Under the pieces are notes generated by a model, which saw only the letters and a program-made list of their open reading frames with translations, had not been told where the DNA came from and made no database searches. The position numbers were made by a program, and so were the translations under genes. From Acidovorax facilis (GTDB taxonomy: Bacteria > Pseudomonadota > Gammaproteobacteria > Burkholderiales > Burkholderiaceae_C): a DNA stretch of 64,000 nucleotides. The number at the start of each line of letters is the position of its first letter. Within the stretch, counting starts at the first letter, position 1. Location of the stretch: positions 1-64,000 of the forward strand of contig NZ_JAMXAX010000004.1 of assembly GCF_023913775.1 (NCBI RefSeq). The letters run 5' to 3'. Positions 14,934 through 24,708 of this stretch are shown in pieces.

Positions 14934-16182
14934 GGCTGTTTTCTCCGTTGTTGCTGCGGGTCAATGGCGCCCAGGGTTTGGAGCTTTCGCCCGCACGGTA
15001 AATGGCCACGGTGGCGATCACGGCGCCCAGCACCTCCATCAGCAAGATGGCCGGCAGCGCCACACCGGCAATCACATGGCCGGTGGAAGGCGAGGCCAGC
15101 ACGAACTGCGAGGCGATCAAGAGTGCGATGGACGACATCGGTGTCATCGCGCAGCCCACCCACAGCGCCTGCTTCCAGCTCGCACCGCTGCCCACGTTGC
15201 CCAGTGCCACGCCGGTGGCCTTGGCCACCAGGCGCACGGCAATCAGGGCCAGCACCACGCCGGCCACCGGGGCGCTCCAGTCGGCCTGCGCCGCCACCGT
15301 AGAGACCAGCACGAACATCAGCATGGTGAGCAGCGAAGACGCATTGCCCAGCTGCCGCGGCCAGGCCCAGGGCCGGGGGTTGAGCTGCTTGAGCAGCATG
15401 CCGCCGAGCAGCGCCGCCAGCGGCGCAGAGCCGCCCATGTGTGCGGCCACGGCCGTGCCTGCGGCTACCAGGGCCAGGAAGAGCATGGAAGTGTTTTCGC
15501 TCGTGGGGCTCATCACCCGCAGCGCCATGCGCAGCACCAGCGCCAGCACCGCCGCCACGATGATCGAAACCCCCAGCACCACCACCACGGGCGAGATCGT
15601 TTCGAGCACGGTCACGCTCTGCCGGTTGAGCAGCTCCGCCTTGGCGCTGCCGAGGGTGAGCGCGTACAGCGTGGACAGCGTGGTGAGCACGATGGCGCGT
15701 TCCGTCACGGGCCCTGCGGCGCGGGTGTCGGCCACCACGCGCGTGAGCACGGCGGGTGAAGCCGCCAGCGCCACCAGGGCCAGCGGCCCGGCCACCTGCG
15801 TGGGCAGGTTCAGCCACACCAGCACCCAGTACACAGCGAAGTAGGTGAGCACCGATTCGGCAATGCTCTGCACCAGCACCATGGGGTTGTGACGGAACCA
15901 GCGCAGTGGAATGCGGCCACCACATTCAAAGAGCACCAGGGCAATGCCCAGCTCCAGCATGAACAGGCCAATGCCTTGCAGCGGCCACACGGCACCGCTG
16001 AACCCGGCCAGCCCGGCGGCGGTGCCCACCAGCGAATAGCCGAGTACCTTGGGCAGGCCGGTGTGGCGCTGCGTGAGATAGCCCGCCATGGCGGCTACGG
16101 CCAGCAGCAGCGACCATTGCACCGTGGGCAACCCGGCCGAGGGGCGCAGCCACTGCGCCCAGAAGGTCAGGATTTCGTTCAT
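14923..16182 (-). CDS. Cation/proton antiporter (CPA2-type)
   Basis: A 419-aa polytopic inner-membrane protein with about 12 hydrophobic segments, including [33 protein letters not shown] and [11 protein letters not shown]. The overall pattern is that of the Na+/H+ exchanger domain of KefB/NhaA-like transporters, without a C-terminal TrkA-N domain. The ATG at 16182 has GAGG nine bases upstream. It is the first gene of a two-gene unit with ybdK. The ion is not predictable from sequence alone. The 161-bp gap upstream holds nothing I can call. Confidence 0.85.
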   Translation of the reverse strand: MNEILTFWAQWLRPSAGLPTVQWSLLLAVAAMAGYLTQRHTGLPKVLGYSLVGTAAGLAGFSGAVWPLQGIGLFMLELGIALVLFECGGRIPLRWFRHNPMVLVQSIAESVLTYFAVYWVLVWLNLPTQVAGPLALVALAASPAVLTRVVADTRAAGPVTERAIVLTTLSTLYALTLGSAKAELLNRQSVTVLETISPVVVVLGVSIIVAAVLALVLRMALRVMSPTSENTSMLFLALVAAGTAVAAHMGGSAPLAALLGGMLLKQLNPRPWAWPRQLGNASSLLTMLMFVLVSTVAAQADWSAPVAGVVLALIAVRLVAKATGVALGNVGSGASWKQALWVGCAMTPMSSIALLIASQFVLASPSTGHVIAGVALPAILLMEVLGAVIATVAIYRAGESSKPWAPLTRSNNGENSRES

Positions 16183-16343
16183 GTCATGGAACCTCTGCGT
16201 CAGACGGGCGGTGCCCGTTGGTGTGAAGGGGCCCGCGCACAGGCCCTCCGCAGATGGGAGGGGGTGCGCTTGGGCGTTGGTGCCCCGAATTTACAGGCGG
16301 AAACATTCCAGCCATGTAGGACAGATGCGGCGGTTGCCCGCCA

Positions 16344-18359
16344 TCAGGCCTGCGACGATACACCTACGCTGGCTTGCCGCGCTGGCACAAAAAAGCTCAG
16401 GGGCGCGCTGCGCAGGCGGGCGCGTATTGCGGCGTAGATGCGCGAGCGGTCTACACCGCTCACGTTTTGCGCGCGCAGTGCCAGGCTGAAGGCCAGGTAA
16501 AAACTCACCGACACATTCAGCGCGCCCAAAAACGGCAGCGAGGCCACAGCCCACCAGAACGCGGGCAAATGCAGCACCTGCAGGCCGAGCGTGGCGCTGG
16601 CGGCAGCCACCTGTCCGGTGGACAGCGTGACGTGGCGCACATCGAGCCCCAGCCCAAAAAACGCGGCAAACGCGGGCACCAGGCCGAGCATGAAACCGAG
16701 CGAGACGTTGGCCGCAAGGCCCGAGAGGTTTTCGCGCAGGAAGCGGGCCCAGCGCGCGGCGCGCTCGCCGCCCAGCAGCGCCGTGATGCGCGGGTTGTAG
16801 TGCAATGCCGAGTCCATGCGGTGCAGCACGAACCAGTTCTCCGTCCAGCCCGCAACGATGCTGGATGCAAACAGCAGCACCCCGGTAAAGGCCGCAAAAA
16901 ACAGCGAAGGCCCGAGCAGGTGCAAGGATGCGAGCACATGCTCTGCCTCCTTCACGCTGATGGCCGGGCCGCCCGTGGCCAGGGCAATCAGCGTGGCCAG
17001 CGCCACCACGGCGGGGAAGACCACCAGCACATTGCCCAGCACGGCCGCCACCTGGGAGCGCACCAGGTGCGTGATCTCATCCACAAACGCCTCGATCGCG
17101 CCGCCCGAGCCCAGCTCCTTGAGCTTGGCTGCCATGGCCGGCGCCGTCATGGCCGGTTGTTTGGTGGCCACCGTGAAGTGCAGCAGCTGGATCAGCACAA
17201 AGCTCACGGCGTAGTTGACCCCCGCCATGAACCCGCCCCAGAACGCCGACAGCGCCAGCGCATGGAGGCCGAACTTGGTCAGTGTGGTGAACGCCATCAG
17301 CGCACCGCCGCCCGCCGCCTTGCGCAGCATGGCGCGGTATTCGGTGCCTGTGCGGGTGATATAGTGCTCGCCCGTCTCGGCGCTGCGCTCGGCCACCTTG
17401 GCCGCCAGCAGCGAGGAGTTGGACGCCAGCAACGCGCGCAGGCTGCGCCGCTCCTGCCCCACCATCACCAGGTGCGCCATGAGCTGCGCCGCCGTGACGG
17501 CTGGTTGGGCCGACAGCAGGCAGTCGAGCAATTCGCGCACGCGCAGGATGCGCTCGCGCAGCTGCCGCAGGCGAAAGACCAGGCCCACTGAAATGCCGTT
17601 GTCCTCGAAATGGGTGTACACGGTGGCAGCCGCCGCGCGGCAGGCTTCCAGGCGCTCGCGCAGGCGCTGGGCCGACTCGTTGAGCCGGTCAGGCGTGCGC
17701 AGCGCATGCAGCACCTCCACGCGCAGGCTCTCCACATCGCGGATCAGTGCATGAAAAGGCTGCGCCTCGCGCGCGGACTCGCTCATGCGCAACCGCAGTT
17801 CGGGGGCAAATCCGGTCGAGAGAATCTGCCCCGCACAGTAGGTGATGGCATCGAGCAGGGCGCGGTGCCAGCGCGTGGCGCCACCGGGGCTGTTGTTGCC
17901 ACCCGGGGAAGCCAGCAACTCCACCAGCCGGTTCAGCTGGGCTTCGTCAAGCGCCGCGAGCCACTGGGCGTCAAAAGCGCTGGGCAGCGCCAGCATGAAA
18001 AGCTCGGACGCGTCGATGGTCTCTGGGCTGCCCGGCAGCAGCTTGGTGCGCAGACGTTCCGCCATCTCGCTGACCAGCGCAGTGCGGGGCGCAAAGCCAA
18101 AATCGGCCAGCAAGGTGGTGATATCGACCTGGCCCACCAAGGTGGCCCACCAGGCTTGCAGCCGCTGCTGGAGATCGGGCCGTGCCGCGACCGCATCGAT
18201 GAAAAGCTGCACCCGGCCCACAGCGGCAGGCACCGAATCGCGCTTGCCGCGCACCCAGTCCAGCAGGTGGATGAGCCACAGATGGCGATGGGCCAGGTCA
18301 GCGGCCGGGTCGAGAGCCGCCAGAATGCTGGCCAGGTCGGAATGGGGGGTGTTTTTCAT
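16344..18359 (-). CDS. Large membrane protein of the 'site-specific recombinase' (Gcr, PF10136-like) family
   Basis: A 671-aa protein matching the family annotated as putative site-specific recombinase. The N-terminal half is helical and soluble (LDPAADLAHRHLWLIHLLDW, RLREALE-like repeats, RLRQLRERILRVRELLDCLL). The C-terminal half has at least six membrane segments (FGLHALALSAFWGGFMAGVN, VLVVFPAVVALATLIALA, LFFAAFTGVLLFASSIVAGW, LGFMLGLVPAFAAFFGLG and others). No Ser- or Tyr-recombinase catalytic motif is visible, so recombination is doubtful. The start at 18359 lies at the edge of an 83-bp tandem duplication and has no ribosome site. Confidence 0.8.
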   Translation of the reverse strand: MKNTPHSDLASILAALDPAADLAHRHLWLIHLLDWVRGKRDSVPAAVGRVQLFIDAVAARPDLQQRLQAWWATLVGQVDITTLLADFGFAPRTALVSEMAERLRTKLLPGSPETIDASELFMLALPSAFDAQWLAALDEAQLNRLVELLASPGGNNSPGGATRWHRALLDAITYCAGQILSTGFAPELRLRMSESAREAQPFHALIRDVESLRVEVLHALRTPDRLNESAQRLRERLEACRAAAATVYTHFEDNGISVGLVFRLRQLRERILRVRELLDCLLSAQPAVTAAQLMAHLVMVGQERRSLRALLASNSSLLAAKVAERSAETGEHYITRTGTEYRAMLRKAAGGGALMAFTTLTKFGLHALALSAFWGGFMAGVNYAVSFVLIQLLHFTVATKQPAMTAPAMAAKLKELGSGGAIEAFVDEITHLVRSQVAAVLGNVLVVFPAVVALATLIALATGGPAISVKEAEHVLASLHLLGPSLFFAAFTGVLLFASSIVAGWTENWFVLHRMDSALHYNPRITALLGGERAARWARFLRENLSGLAANVSLGFMLGLVPAFAAFFGLGLDVRHVTLSTGQVAAASATLGLQVLHLPAFWWAVASLPFLGALNVSVSFYLAFSLALRAQNVSGVDRSRIYAAIRARLRSAPLSFFVPARQASVGVSSQA

Positions 18360-18525
18360 CGCCGGGCCGCCCCAAGATGAAAAGCGGCCCCCTTGGGGGG
18401 CAGCGACCACACGGAGTGGGGAGTGTGGGGGTAATGCTTCATCGCCGGGCCGCCCCAAGATGAAAAGCGGCCCCCTTGGGGGGGCAGCGACCACACGGAG
18501 TGGGGAGTGTGGGGGCAATAGCGCT
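18357..18525. repeat. 83-bp tandem duplication between apaG and the Gcr-family gene
   Basis: Copy 1 is 18357-18439 and copy 2 is 18440 to about 18525, almost identical except for one extra G and a changed end. Each copy contains GGGCCGC pairing with GCGGCCC across about 13 bases and a GC-rich AGTGGGGAGTGTGGGGG end. The Gcr gene start codon lies at the edge of copy 1; copy 2 repeats the ATGAA in another frame. It resembles the GC-rich intergenic hairpin repeats common in this family of bacteria. Confidence 0.85.
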
Positions 18526-18933
18526 TCAATGCAGCACCCGGCCGCTGAAAGGTTCGCCCGAAGGGCCGTGGCTGATCGCCTCCAGCACGAACAACGGCAC
18601 CGGGCTGTTGAAAGGCTCGCCATCTTCGGCCACGCAGTGAAAGGTGCCGTGCATGGTGCCGCTGGAGGTGCGCAGCCGGCAACCGCTGGTGTACTGGAAC
18701 GATTCCCCTGGCTTGAGCAGCGGCTGGTGGCCCACCACACCCAGGCCCTTGACCTCTTCGGTGTGGCCCCGGGAGTCACTGATGATCCAGTGGCGCGAAA
18801 TCAGCTGCGCAGGCGTTTCCCCGGAATTGGTGATGGTGATGGTGTAAGCGAAGCTGAACACCCCCGTGTCCGGCGCAGACTGCTCGGGCAGGTATTCGGG
18901 CAGCACTTCCACGTCAAACTGGTACTTTGGCAT
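18526..18933 (-). CDS. apaG: ApaG protein
   Basis: A 135-aa single-domain beta-sandwich protein. It begins MPKYQFDVEVLPEYLPEQS and contains FSFAYTITITNSG, LISRHWIISDSRG, VVGHQPLLKPGESFQYTSG and GTMHGTFHC, the standard ApaG blocks. The family is linked to Co2+/Mg2+ homeostasis and dinucleotide metabolism but its mechanism is unresolved. The ATG at 18933 gives the conserved N-terminus. It is divergent from rpe, 88 bp away, a pairing common in betaproteobacteria. Confidence 0.93.
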   Translation of the reverse strand: MPKYQFDVEVLPEYLPEQSAPDTGVFSFAYTITITNSGETPAQLISRHWIISDSRGHTEEVKGLGVVGHQPLLKPGESFQYTSGCRLRTSSGTMHGTFHCVAEDGEPFNSPVPLFVLEAISHGPSGEPFSGRVLH

Positions 18934-19021
18934 GGGGCGAATGGTAACCGTGGAGATTCGTAAAAAGTGCATGCCCGTGGGGTAAAACCCCAGGGCTTCT
19001 GCGCTTTGCGACAATCGGAGG

Positions 19022-19702
19022 ATGAGCCGCACATTCCGAATCGCCCCCTCCATCCTCTCTGCCGACTTCGCCCGCCTGGGTGAAGAGGTGCGCAATGTCA
19101 TTGCCGCTGGCGCAGACTGGATCCACTTCGACGTGATGGACAACCATTACGTGCCCAACCTCACTTTCGGCCCCATGGTGTGCCAGGCGCTCAAGCCCCA
19201 TGCCAAGACCGCCGCCGGTGTGGCCGTACCGATCGATGTGCACCTGATGATCCAGCCGGTGGACGCCCTGGCCGCCGCGTTTGCCGACGCGGGTGCGGAC
19301 TACATCAGCTTTCACCCCGATGCCTCGGGCCATGTGCACCGCAGCATCCAGGCCATCCGTTCCAAGGGCGTCAAGCCCGGCCTGGTGTTCAATCCGGCGG
19401 AGCCGCTGGACGTTCTCGACTGGGTGATCGACGACATCGACCTCATCCTCATCATGAGCGTGAACCCCGGCTTTGGCGGCCAGAGCTTCATCGACTCGGC
19501 CCTGCGCAAGATCGAAGCTGTGCGCAAGCGCATCGACGCCTCGGGCAAGGACATCCGCCTGGAAGTGGATGGCGGCATCAAGACCGACAACATCCGCCGC
19601 GTGGCCGATGCGGGTGCTGACACCTTTGTGGCGGGCAGCGCCATCTTTGGCAAGCCGGACTACCAAGGCGTCATCGACGCGATGCGCGCAGAACTGGGGT
19701 GA
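19022..19702 (+). CDS. rpe: Ribulose-phosphate 3-epimerase
   Basis: Interconverts ribulose 5-phosphate and xylulose 5-phosphate. The 226-aa TIM-barrel protein shows [36 protein letters not shown] (metal ligands H and D), [20 protein letters not shown] and [12 protein letters not shown] (catalytic Asp), then [10 protein letters not shown] at the phosphate site. Length is typical. In many relatives rpe is followed directly by gph and trpE; here about 6.6 kb of other genes lie before gph. A terminator-like hairpin follows at 19711. Confidence 0.97.
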   Translation: MSRTFRIAPSILSADFARLGEEVRNVIAAGADWIHFDVMDNHYVPNLTFGPMVCQALKPHAKTAAGVAVPIDVHLMIQPVDALAAAFADAGADYISFHPDASGHVHRSIQAIRSKGVKPGLVFNPAEPLDVLDWVIDDIDLILIMSVNPGFGGQSFIDSALRKIEAVRKRIDASGKDIRLEVDGGIKTDNIRRVADAGADTFVAGSAIFGKPDYQGVIDAMRAELG

Positions 19703-19710
19703 TCTCCTGA

Positions 19711-19743
19711 GCCGCTGCGCAGACTTTGCGCGGTGGCCGTTTT
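19711..19743 (+). terminator. Terminator-like hairpin after rpe
   Basis: Arms 19711-19721 and 19727-19737 pair at 9 of 11 positions across a 5-base loop, and four T follow at 19740-19743. It starts nine bases after the rpe stop and lies between convergent genes. Confidence 0.5.
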
Positions 19744-19770
19744 CACAGACCACGCCTTCCTGGAGCTTGG

Positions 19771-20163
19771 TTATTGTTGTGCAGGGACGGTGATCGTCGT
19801 GGTGGTCGATTCACGCAACACGCCGCCGCCGGACACCGAGCCACTCGCCGGGCTGCTTTGCACACGGCGCATGCAATCAGCCTGGTCGGCAGCCGTCTGG
19901 AACGCAGCACAACGCTGTGTGGCGTTGTCGTTTGCGGCGGCTCCAGGGTTGCTCAGATCGCCCTTGCGCGAAGCATCCAGCGCGTTGTTGGCCTCGCGCA
20001 GGCAGGTGGCCAGACTGTCCTGGGTGTTGTTGGTCATGCACTTTTCCCGCTCCTGCTCATAGCGTGCCCGCGCGTCCTGAGGCGGCGTTTGTGCGAATGC
20101 ACCCGCGCAGGCCAGCAACAAGGCGGCGGTGAAGAGGGGGGTGGCAAAGGGAATGCGTTTCAT
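19771..20163 (-). CDS. Hypothetical secreted protein
   Basis: A 130-aa protein with a signal peptide (MKRIPFATPLFTAALLLACA then GAFAQ, cut near residue 25). The mature part is helical and charged, with four cysteines in pairs (EKCMTNN, ATCLREA, QRCAAF, ADCMRR), and ends in a Ser/Thr-rich tail TTTTITVPAQQ. The cysteine spacing suggests two disulfides in the periplasm. The start at 20163 is chosen because it begins the signal peptide. I do not recognise the family beyond small Cys-rich exported proteins. Confidence 0.7.
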   Translation of the reverse strand: MKRIPFATPLFTAALLLACAGAFAQTPPQDARARYEQEREKCMTNNTQDSLATCLREANNALDASRKGDLSNPGAAANDNATQRCAAFQTAADQADCMRRVQSSPASGSVSGGGVLRESTTTTITVPAQQ

Positions 20164-20291
20164 GAAAGGGCTCCTGGGGCAATCGCAGACAGTGGTCTGA
20201 ACGTATGCCTGCAGGGTAGGCCCCACTGCTGCGCGCCGCTGTCGGACAGTGCCGCCCCCTGCCGTGCGCGGGGCGCGTGTTTCGGGCCTGG

Positions 20292-22421
20292 TCAGCCCAG
20301 GCGCTGAAAAGTCAGGACGAAGGCCACGCCGTCGGCCGTATTGCGCGCGTTGATCGTGCCACCCATCTTGGCCATGTAGGTCTTGGCCACGAACAGGCCC
20401 TGGCCCCGGTGCCCGCACTCGCCGTCGGGCATGGGAAGGCTGGGGTCGGACACCCCCAGCTCAAAGATGCGCCCCAGCAGATCCTCGGCAATGGTGACAC
20501 CCTGGTTGCGCAGCGTGGCGCTGGCAGTCGACTCGGAGGCCGCCAGCGTCAGCGTGATGGCCGTGCCCGGCGGGCGGTAGCGGTCGGCATTGCGCAGGAT
20601 GTGGGTCACCACGTCTTCCAATGCAAATTCGTCCGCCCGAACGATGACCGGGCCCGCCCCTCCTTCATAGACCACGTTGTCGATGCCTGCAAAGTGCGCG
20701 TTGTTGGCCACGTGGCGCAGGAAGGCATCCAGGTCCAGCCGACCCTGCGGCACGTCGGCCGCCTGCAAGGCCTCTGCAGGGGAGGCCGTGCCATACAGCA
20801 CATGCACGGCCTGTTGCATGCGCTGGATGTAGCGGTGGCCCGGGTCGTCGGCGCTGCCGTGCAGCACCATGAGCGATTGCAAGGGGGACATGATCTCGTG
20901 CCCCACGGCATGCCACATGTCGCGCTCCTGCTGGGCGCGCAACTGTTCGCGCTGGATATCGTCTTTCACACGCTGGAGCAGGTCGGCCAGGCCGCCAGCC
21001 AGAATGCCCAGCTCGTCCGATCCGCGCAGGTCCGACACGTCTAGGTCGCCCAGGCGGGGGCCGATGTGCCCGTCCTGCACGTTGTACGAAACCGCTGCCG
21101 CGCGGCGGGTGAGGGCGGTCACGCGGCGGATGAGGCCCACCTCCACCACCAGCCAGGCCAGCGCGATGGCCGCGAGCATGGCGCCCAGGTACCACGACAT
21201 GCGGGTGGCCACGGCGGCAAGGCCCTGCTCCACGCCGCGCAGGTTGCCGGTAAAGGTGACGGCATAGTTGCCCGCCGGGGTGTCCAGAATGTCGAGGCCG
21301 GCCGGTACCGGCTGCGCCTGATGATCGCCAGCGGCTTGCCACTCCAGCGGCAGCCAGCTGATAAGGCGCAGCAGCCAGGGCGCCGACGGGTCTGCCTGCA
21401 CTTCGGAACCCTTGAGTGTGATCGCTTCGCTGTCGCTCGTGCCCAGCTTGCGGATCTGCACCTGTTCGCCGGGCAGCAGGGTGCGCGCCACATCCGCCAG
21501 CGAAGCCGCACCCTGGGCACCGGGGGCATTGCTGTCGAACAGCGCTGCGCCTGTGCCGGGCGCCAGCATTTCCACCCGCACGCGCATGTTGCCAAGATCC
21601 TGTGGCGGCCAGACCAGGCGCTGCTTGTCAAACAGCGCTTCGCGGAACAGCTCCACCGGCAGGCGGATGGAGTAGAAGGTGCGGCGCAGGCAATCGGGCA
21701 CGGCGCCCGCCAGATCCCGGCACTGGCCGTTCTGCCAGAGCCAGCCGCGAAAATCCCGCACTGGCCGCGCGCGGGCATCCAGGGATTCTTCACCGCTGTC
21801 CACAAAGCCCGTCAGGCGGCCCCGGGTGCTGATCGTGCCCTGGGGTGGCAGTGTTTCAAAAGGCGCCACCCAGCGGTAGGAAGCGCCGCGCATGTCCAGC
21901 GTGATGCGGGCGCGGTGCACGGCCTGCAGATCCAGTGCGCCACGTTCGCGGGGCACCAGCTCGCCCGCGTAGAAGCTGCCCACCAGGTAAATGAAGCCCC
22001 CGGCATAGGGGTTGTTGCCGATGGCCGCGCAGACCGATGAGCCGTCGGGGTACTGCACCGCGCAGCCTGCCATCTCCACGGCCTGCTGGGCCTTGTTCTG
22101 GTCATCGAAGTCCAGCGCCGCGTAGGGCAGCAGCAGGGGCGCCAGCGGCGCGGGGCCGGCGCCACGGTTGCCCGCATTGAGCAAAGCCAACTGCCCAGAG
22201 GGGTGGCGCAGACGGGCCATGACCTCGGACTGGCTGCGCGCGAAGCCATGCTGGTAGCTTTGCCAGCCACGCTCCTTTTCTTCCTTGAGCAGCACCACGC
22301 TTAGCGCGACGGTGGCTAGTGCCAGCAGCACAAACACACCGCGCACCAGAATCCGCAACCGAAAGGCGGGCAGCCCCAGGCGGGGCATCTCCAGCGCGGG
22401 GTGGCGGAGCAGACGCTTCAC
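20292..22421 (-). CDS. Sensor histidine kinase with large periplasmic domain
   Basis: A 709-aa inner-membrane sensor. TM1 is near residues 25-45 (GVFVLLALATVALSVVLL) and TM2 near 415-435 (GAMLAAIALAWLVVEVGLI), leaving about 370 residues outside. After a HAMP-like linker comes the dimerisation box WHAVGHEIMSPLQSL with the phospho-accepting His near residue 505, then an ATPase domain with HILRNADRYRPPG (N-box) and GHRGQGLFVAKTYMAKMGG (G-box). A GTG start at 22421 overlaps the response-regulator stop as GTGA, so the pair is translationally coupled. The signal is unknown. Confidence 0.88.
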   Translation of the reverse strand: MKRLLRHPALEMPRLGLPAFRLRILVRGVFVLLALATVALSVVLLKEEKERGWQSYQHGFARSQSEVMARLRHPSGQLALLNAGNRGAGPAPLAPLLLPYAALDFDDQNKAQQAVEMAGCAVQYPDGSSVCAAIGNNPYAGGFIYLVGSFYAGELVPRERGALDLQAVHRARITLDMRGASYRWVAPFETLPPQGTISTRGRLTGFVDSGEESLDARARPVRDFRGWLWQNGQCRDLAGAVPDCLRRTFYSIRLPVELFREALFDKQRLVWPPQDLGNMRVRVEMLAPGTGAALFDSNAPGAQGAASLADVARTLLPGEQVQIRKLGTSDSEAITLKGSEVQADPSAPWLLRLISWLPLEWQAAGDHQAQPVPAGLDILDTPAGNYAVTFTGNLRGVEQGLAAVATRMSWYLGAMLAAIALAWLVVEVGLIRRVTALTRRAAAVSYNVQDGHIGPRLGDLDVSDLRGSDELGILAGGLADLLQRVKDDIQREQLRAQQERDMWHAVGHEIMSPLQSLMVLHGSADDPGHRYIQRMQQAVHVLYGTASPAEALQAADVPQGRLDLDAFLRHVANNAHFAGIDNVVYEGGAGPVIVRADEFALEDVVTHILRNADRYRPPGTAITLTLAASESTASATLRNQGVTIAEDLLGRIFELGVSDPSLPMPDGECGHRGQGLFVAKTYMAKMGGTINARNTADGVAFVLTFQRLG

Positions 22422-23116
22422 TTGCCAGTCCAGCGAAAGCCGCGCATGGGCACGTTCTCAATGCCTTCAAAGCTGGGGTCCACCTCGCGCAACGCCTCGC
22501 GGATGGTACTGACGTGCTTGCGCACGTTGTCGCGGTTGCGCCCGCTTTTCACCACCTCAAAAAGTTCGTCGTATGACACCACCTCGCCACTGCGCTGGTG
22601 CAGCGTGGCCAGGATGCGCTGGGCCGTCAGCGGCAGGTTGATGCGCTCGCCGCGCCAGGTGGGGGAGCGCTGCCACAGCGGGTCCAGCACCAGTGCATCG
22701 CCCGCCGGGGCGGGTGCTGCGCGGGTCGGAGTCTGTGCCTGCGTGGTGCGCAGGATGTCGAGAAAGGTCTCGATGAAGTCGGCCTCCTCGAACGTGGTCT
22801 TTTGCAGGTAGTCCCACGCGTCCAGCGCCTTCATGATGCTGCGGTAGATGGCCGCAGGCATGGCCGACACCACCAGCACCGGTGTGCCCTGGCGGCGCTT
22901 GTTGATGGCGTTGATGAGCGCCACGCCCGCATGGCGCTCACGGCCCAGTTCGATATCAAGGACCACGGCGTCGTAGTGCTCGCGCGCCAGGGCGGCTTCG
23001 GCGTCGTCGCGCGTGAACCACTGGTCAATCACGATGCCGCTCTTCGCACTGGCAATCCAGCCCGCCAGCTGGTTGCTGGTGGGCAGGTCGTCTTCGATCA
23101 CGGCAATGCGGGTCAT
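22418..23116 (-). CDS. Response regulator with winged-helix-like output domain
   Basis: A 232-aa protein. The receiver domain (1-120) has the acidic pair in VIEDD, the phospho-acceptor D54 in AVVLDIELG and VSAMP in the switch region. After a Pro/Ala linker the C-terminal part (LTAQRILATLHQRSGEVVSY to the end, with RDNVRKHVSTIREALREVD and PMRGFRWTG) fits an OmpR-like winged helix. The ATG at 23116 is chosen as the start of the receiver. It is the first gene of the operon with the kinase at 20292-22421. This pair lies between rpe and gph, where most relatives have none. Confidence 0.88.
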   Translation of the reverse strand: MTRIAVIEDDLPTSNQLAGWIASAKSGIVIDQWFTRDDAEAALAREHYDAVVLDIELGRERHAGVALINAINKRRQGTPVLVVSAMPAAIYRSIMKALDAWDYLQKTTFEEADFIETFLDILRTTQAQTPTRAAPAPAGDALVLDPLWQRSPTWRGERINLPLTAQRILATLHQRSGEVVSYDELFEVVKSGRNRDNVRKHVSTIREALREVDPSFEGIENVPMRGFRWTGK

Positions 23117-23347
23117 GGGCGGGGCGCGGAGTAAGGGTGCGTCGATTATCCGGGGCGCCTTGCTTGCCGGGTGTGAAGGTTTCTTCCGGGCCCGGAGTGT
23201 TTGTGCGGCGGGCGTGAGGGCTTTGGGGTGCGCGCTGCGTTGTTGCTTCCGGGGTGAAACCGAAGAATCAGTCCCCAATGAGCAGCCCGGTGAGGCCGCT
23301 CAGAAGCAGACAACAAATCACACCCTACCGAGAGAGAGAGAAACACC

Positions 23348-24706
23348 ATGAAAACCGCCTGGAACCGCATCGTACAAGCCCTGCGTGGCCGCAATGCTGC
23401 CCCCCGCCCGCTGGACGCCAGCGGCGAATGGCCGCAAGACGCGGCACCTTTGCAGGCGGAAGCTGCCATGCCAGCATCCGCAGACGTGGACGCAGGGCGC
23501 ATCCACTGGGCCTACCTGCTGCCCACGGCCAGCACGGTGCGCTGGATGGTGGCCGGTGCCATGGTGGTGGGCGCGGGTGCCCTGGTGGTTCGCCACCCGC
23601 CGGTGCAGCAGCTGGGCCAGGGTGAGCTGGCGGTCCGCATGAACCAGTTCACCGGTTCGGTGAGCCAGTGGCGTGATGGCAGCATGTGGGTGATCCCCGG
23701 TCTCCACAGCGTGCGCATTTTCTCGTTGCGGGACCAGAGCTATCGCCCTGAAGCCATGCGCCAGGCCAATGGCAGCGCACCACTTCAATCGGTGGAAGGC
23801 CTGTCGTTCGGGCTCGACCTGAGTGTGCGCTACGCACTCGATCCTGCCTCCGAAACCGTCAAGGCTGGCCGCCTGCCTGATGACGTGGACGCCGACATCG
23901 TGGCACCTGCCGTGCAGGGGTTGGTCTACAAGGTTTTTGCCCGCTACACCGTGCGTGAAATTTTCTCGTCCAAGCGTGCCGAGATCGCACAAATCATCGA
24001 GACCGAACTGCGCACGCGTCTGGCGGCCGATGGCGTGCTTCTGCGCCACGTGCAGATCGGCAAGGTGGACCTGCCCGCCGAATACCGCCGTGGCATGGAC
24101 AGCCTGCTGGCCGAAGAGCTGGCGTCCGAGAAGATGCGCTACACGCTGGAGCTGAAAGACAAGCGTGTGAAAGAAACCGAGCTGGACGCCAGCGCCGACA
24201 AGGTGCGCCGCGAAGTGGCTGCTGAAGCTGCGGCCCGCGAGCAGGTGATCGCCGCCCGCGCCCAGGAAGAGGCGATGAAACATGTGCTGCCCTTCAAGCA
24301 GCGCCAGATCGAGCAGCGCCAGCTGGAGGTCGAGGCCGAAAAGGTATCGCGCATCAAGGCCGCCGAGGGCAGCGCCCAGGCCCGCCGCATCGAAGCCAAC
24401 GGCGAGGCGGATGCCCGTCAGAAGCTGGCTGAGGCCGAGGCCTACCGTATGGACCGCATTGGCAAGGTGAACGCCGAGCAGATGGCGCGCGAAGGAGCTC
24501 TGGTCACCAAGCATCCGCTGCTCATCCAGAAGACGCTTGCCGACAAGCTCTCCGACAAGATCCAGGTCATCATCGCTCCGCCTCCGACCAACGGTGATTT
24601 CATCGGCGCGGCGCTGTTGGGCGGCAGCCGCAATGCGCAAGCCGGTGTTGTACAGGCTGCGGGCGTTGCCGACGACGCCTCCACTGTCCAGGCTGTGGAG
24701 CAGTGA
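23348..24706 (+). CDS. SPFH/Band 7 (prohibitin-like) membrane protein
   Basis: A 452-aa protein with one membrane segment near residues 64-82 ([17 protein letters not shown]), an SPFH domain ([20 protein letters not shown] to about 260), then a long Ala/Glu/Lys coiled coil (about 255-400). Such proteins form large ring or cage assemblies in the membrane and scaffold other proteins. A GAGAGAGA tract precedes the ATG at 23348. It is followed after two bases by the SH3-like gene, so the two are an operon. The 231-bp upstream gap is the likely promoter region and holds no gene. Confidence 0.85.
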   Translation: MKTAWNRIVQALRGRNAAPRPLDASGEWPQDAAPLQAEAAMPASADVDAGRIHWAYLLPTASTVRWMVAGAMVVGAGALVVRHPPVQQLGQGELAVRMNQFTGSVSQWRDGSMWVIPGLHSVRIFSLRDQSYRPEAMRQANGSAPLQSVEGLSFGLDLSVRYALDPASETVKAGRLPDDVDADIVAPAVQGLVYKVFARYTVREIFSSKRAEIAQIIETELRTRLAADGVLLRHVQIGKVDLPAEYRRGMDSLLAEELASEKMRYTLELKDKRVKETELDASADKVRREVAAEAAAREQVIAARAQEEAMKHVLPFKQRQIEQRQLEVEAEKVSRIKAAEGSAQARRIEANGEADARQKLAEAEAYRMDRIGKVNAEQMAREGALVTKHPLLIQKTLADKLSDKIQVIIAPPPTNGDFIGAALLGGSRNAQAGVVQAAGVADDASTVQAVEQ

Positions 24707-24708
24707 AC

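Noticed and set aside
16344-18779. Longer version of the Gcr-family protein starting at 18779
   Set aside because: The extra 140 codons are an apaG shadow plus the tandem repeat; family similarity begins at 18359.
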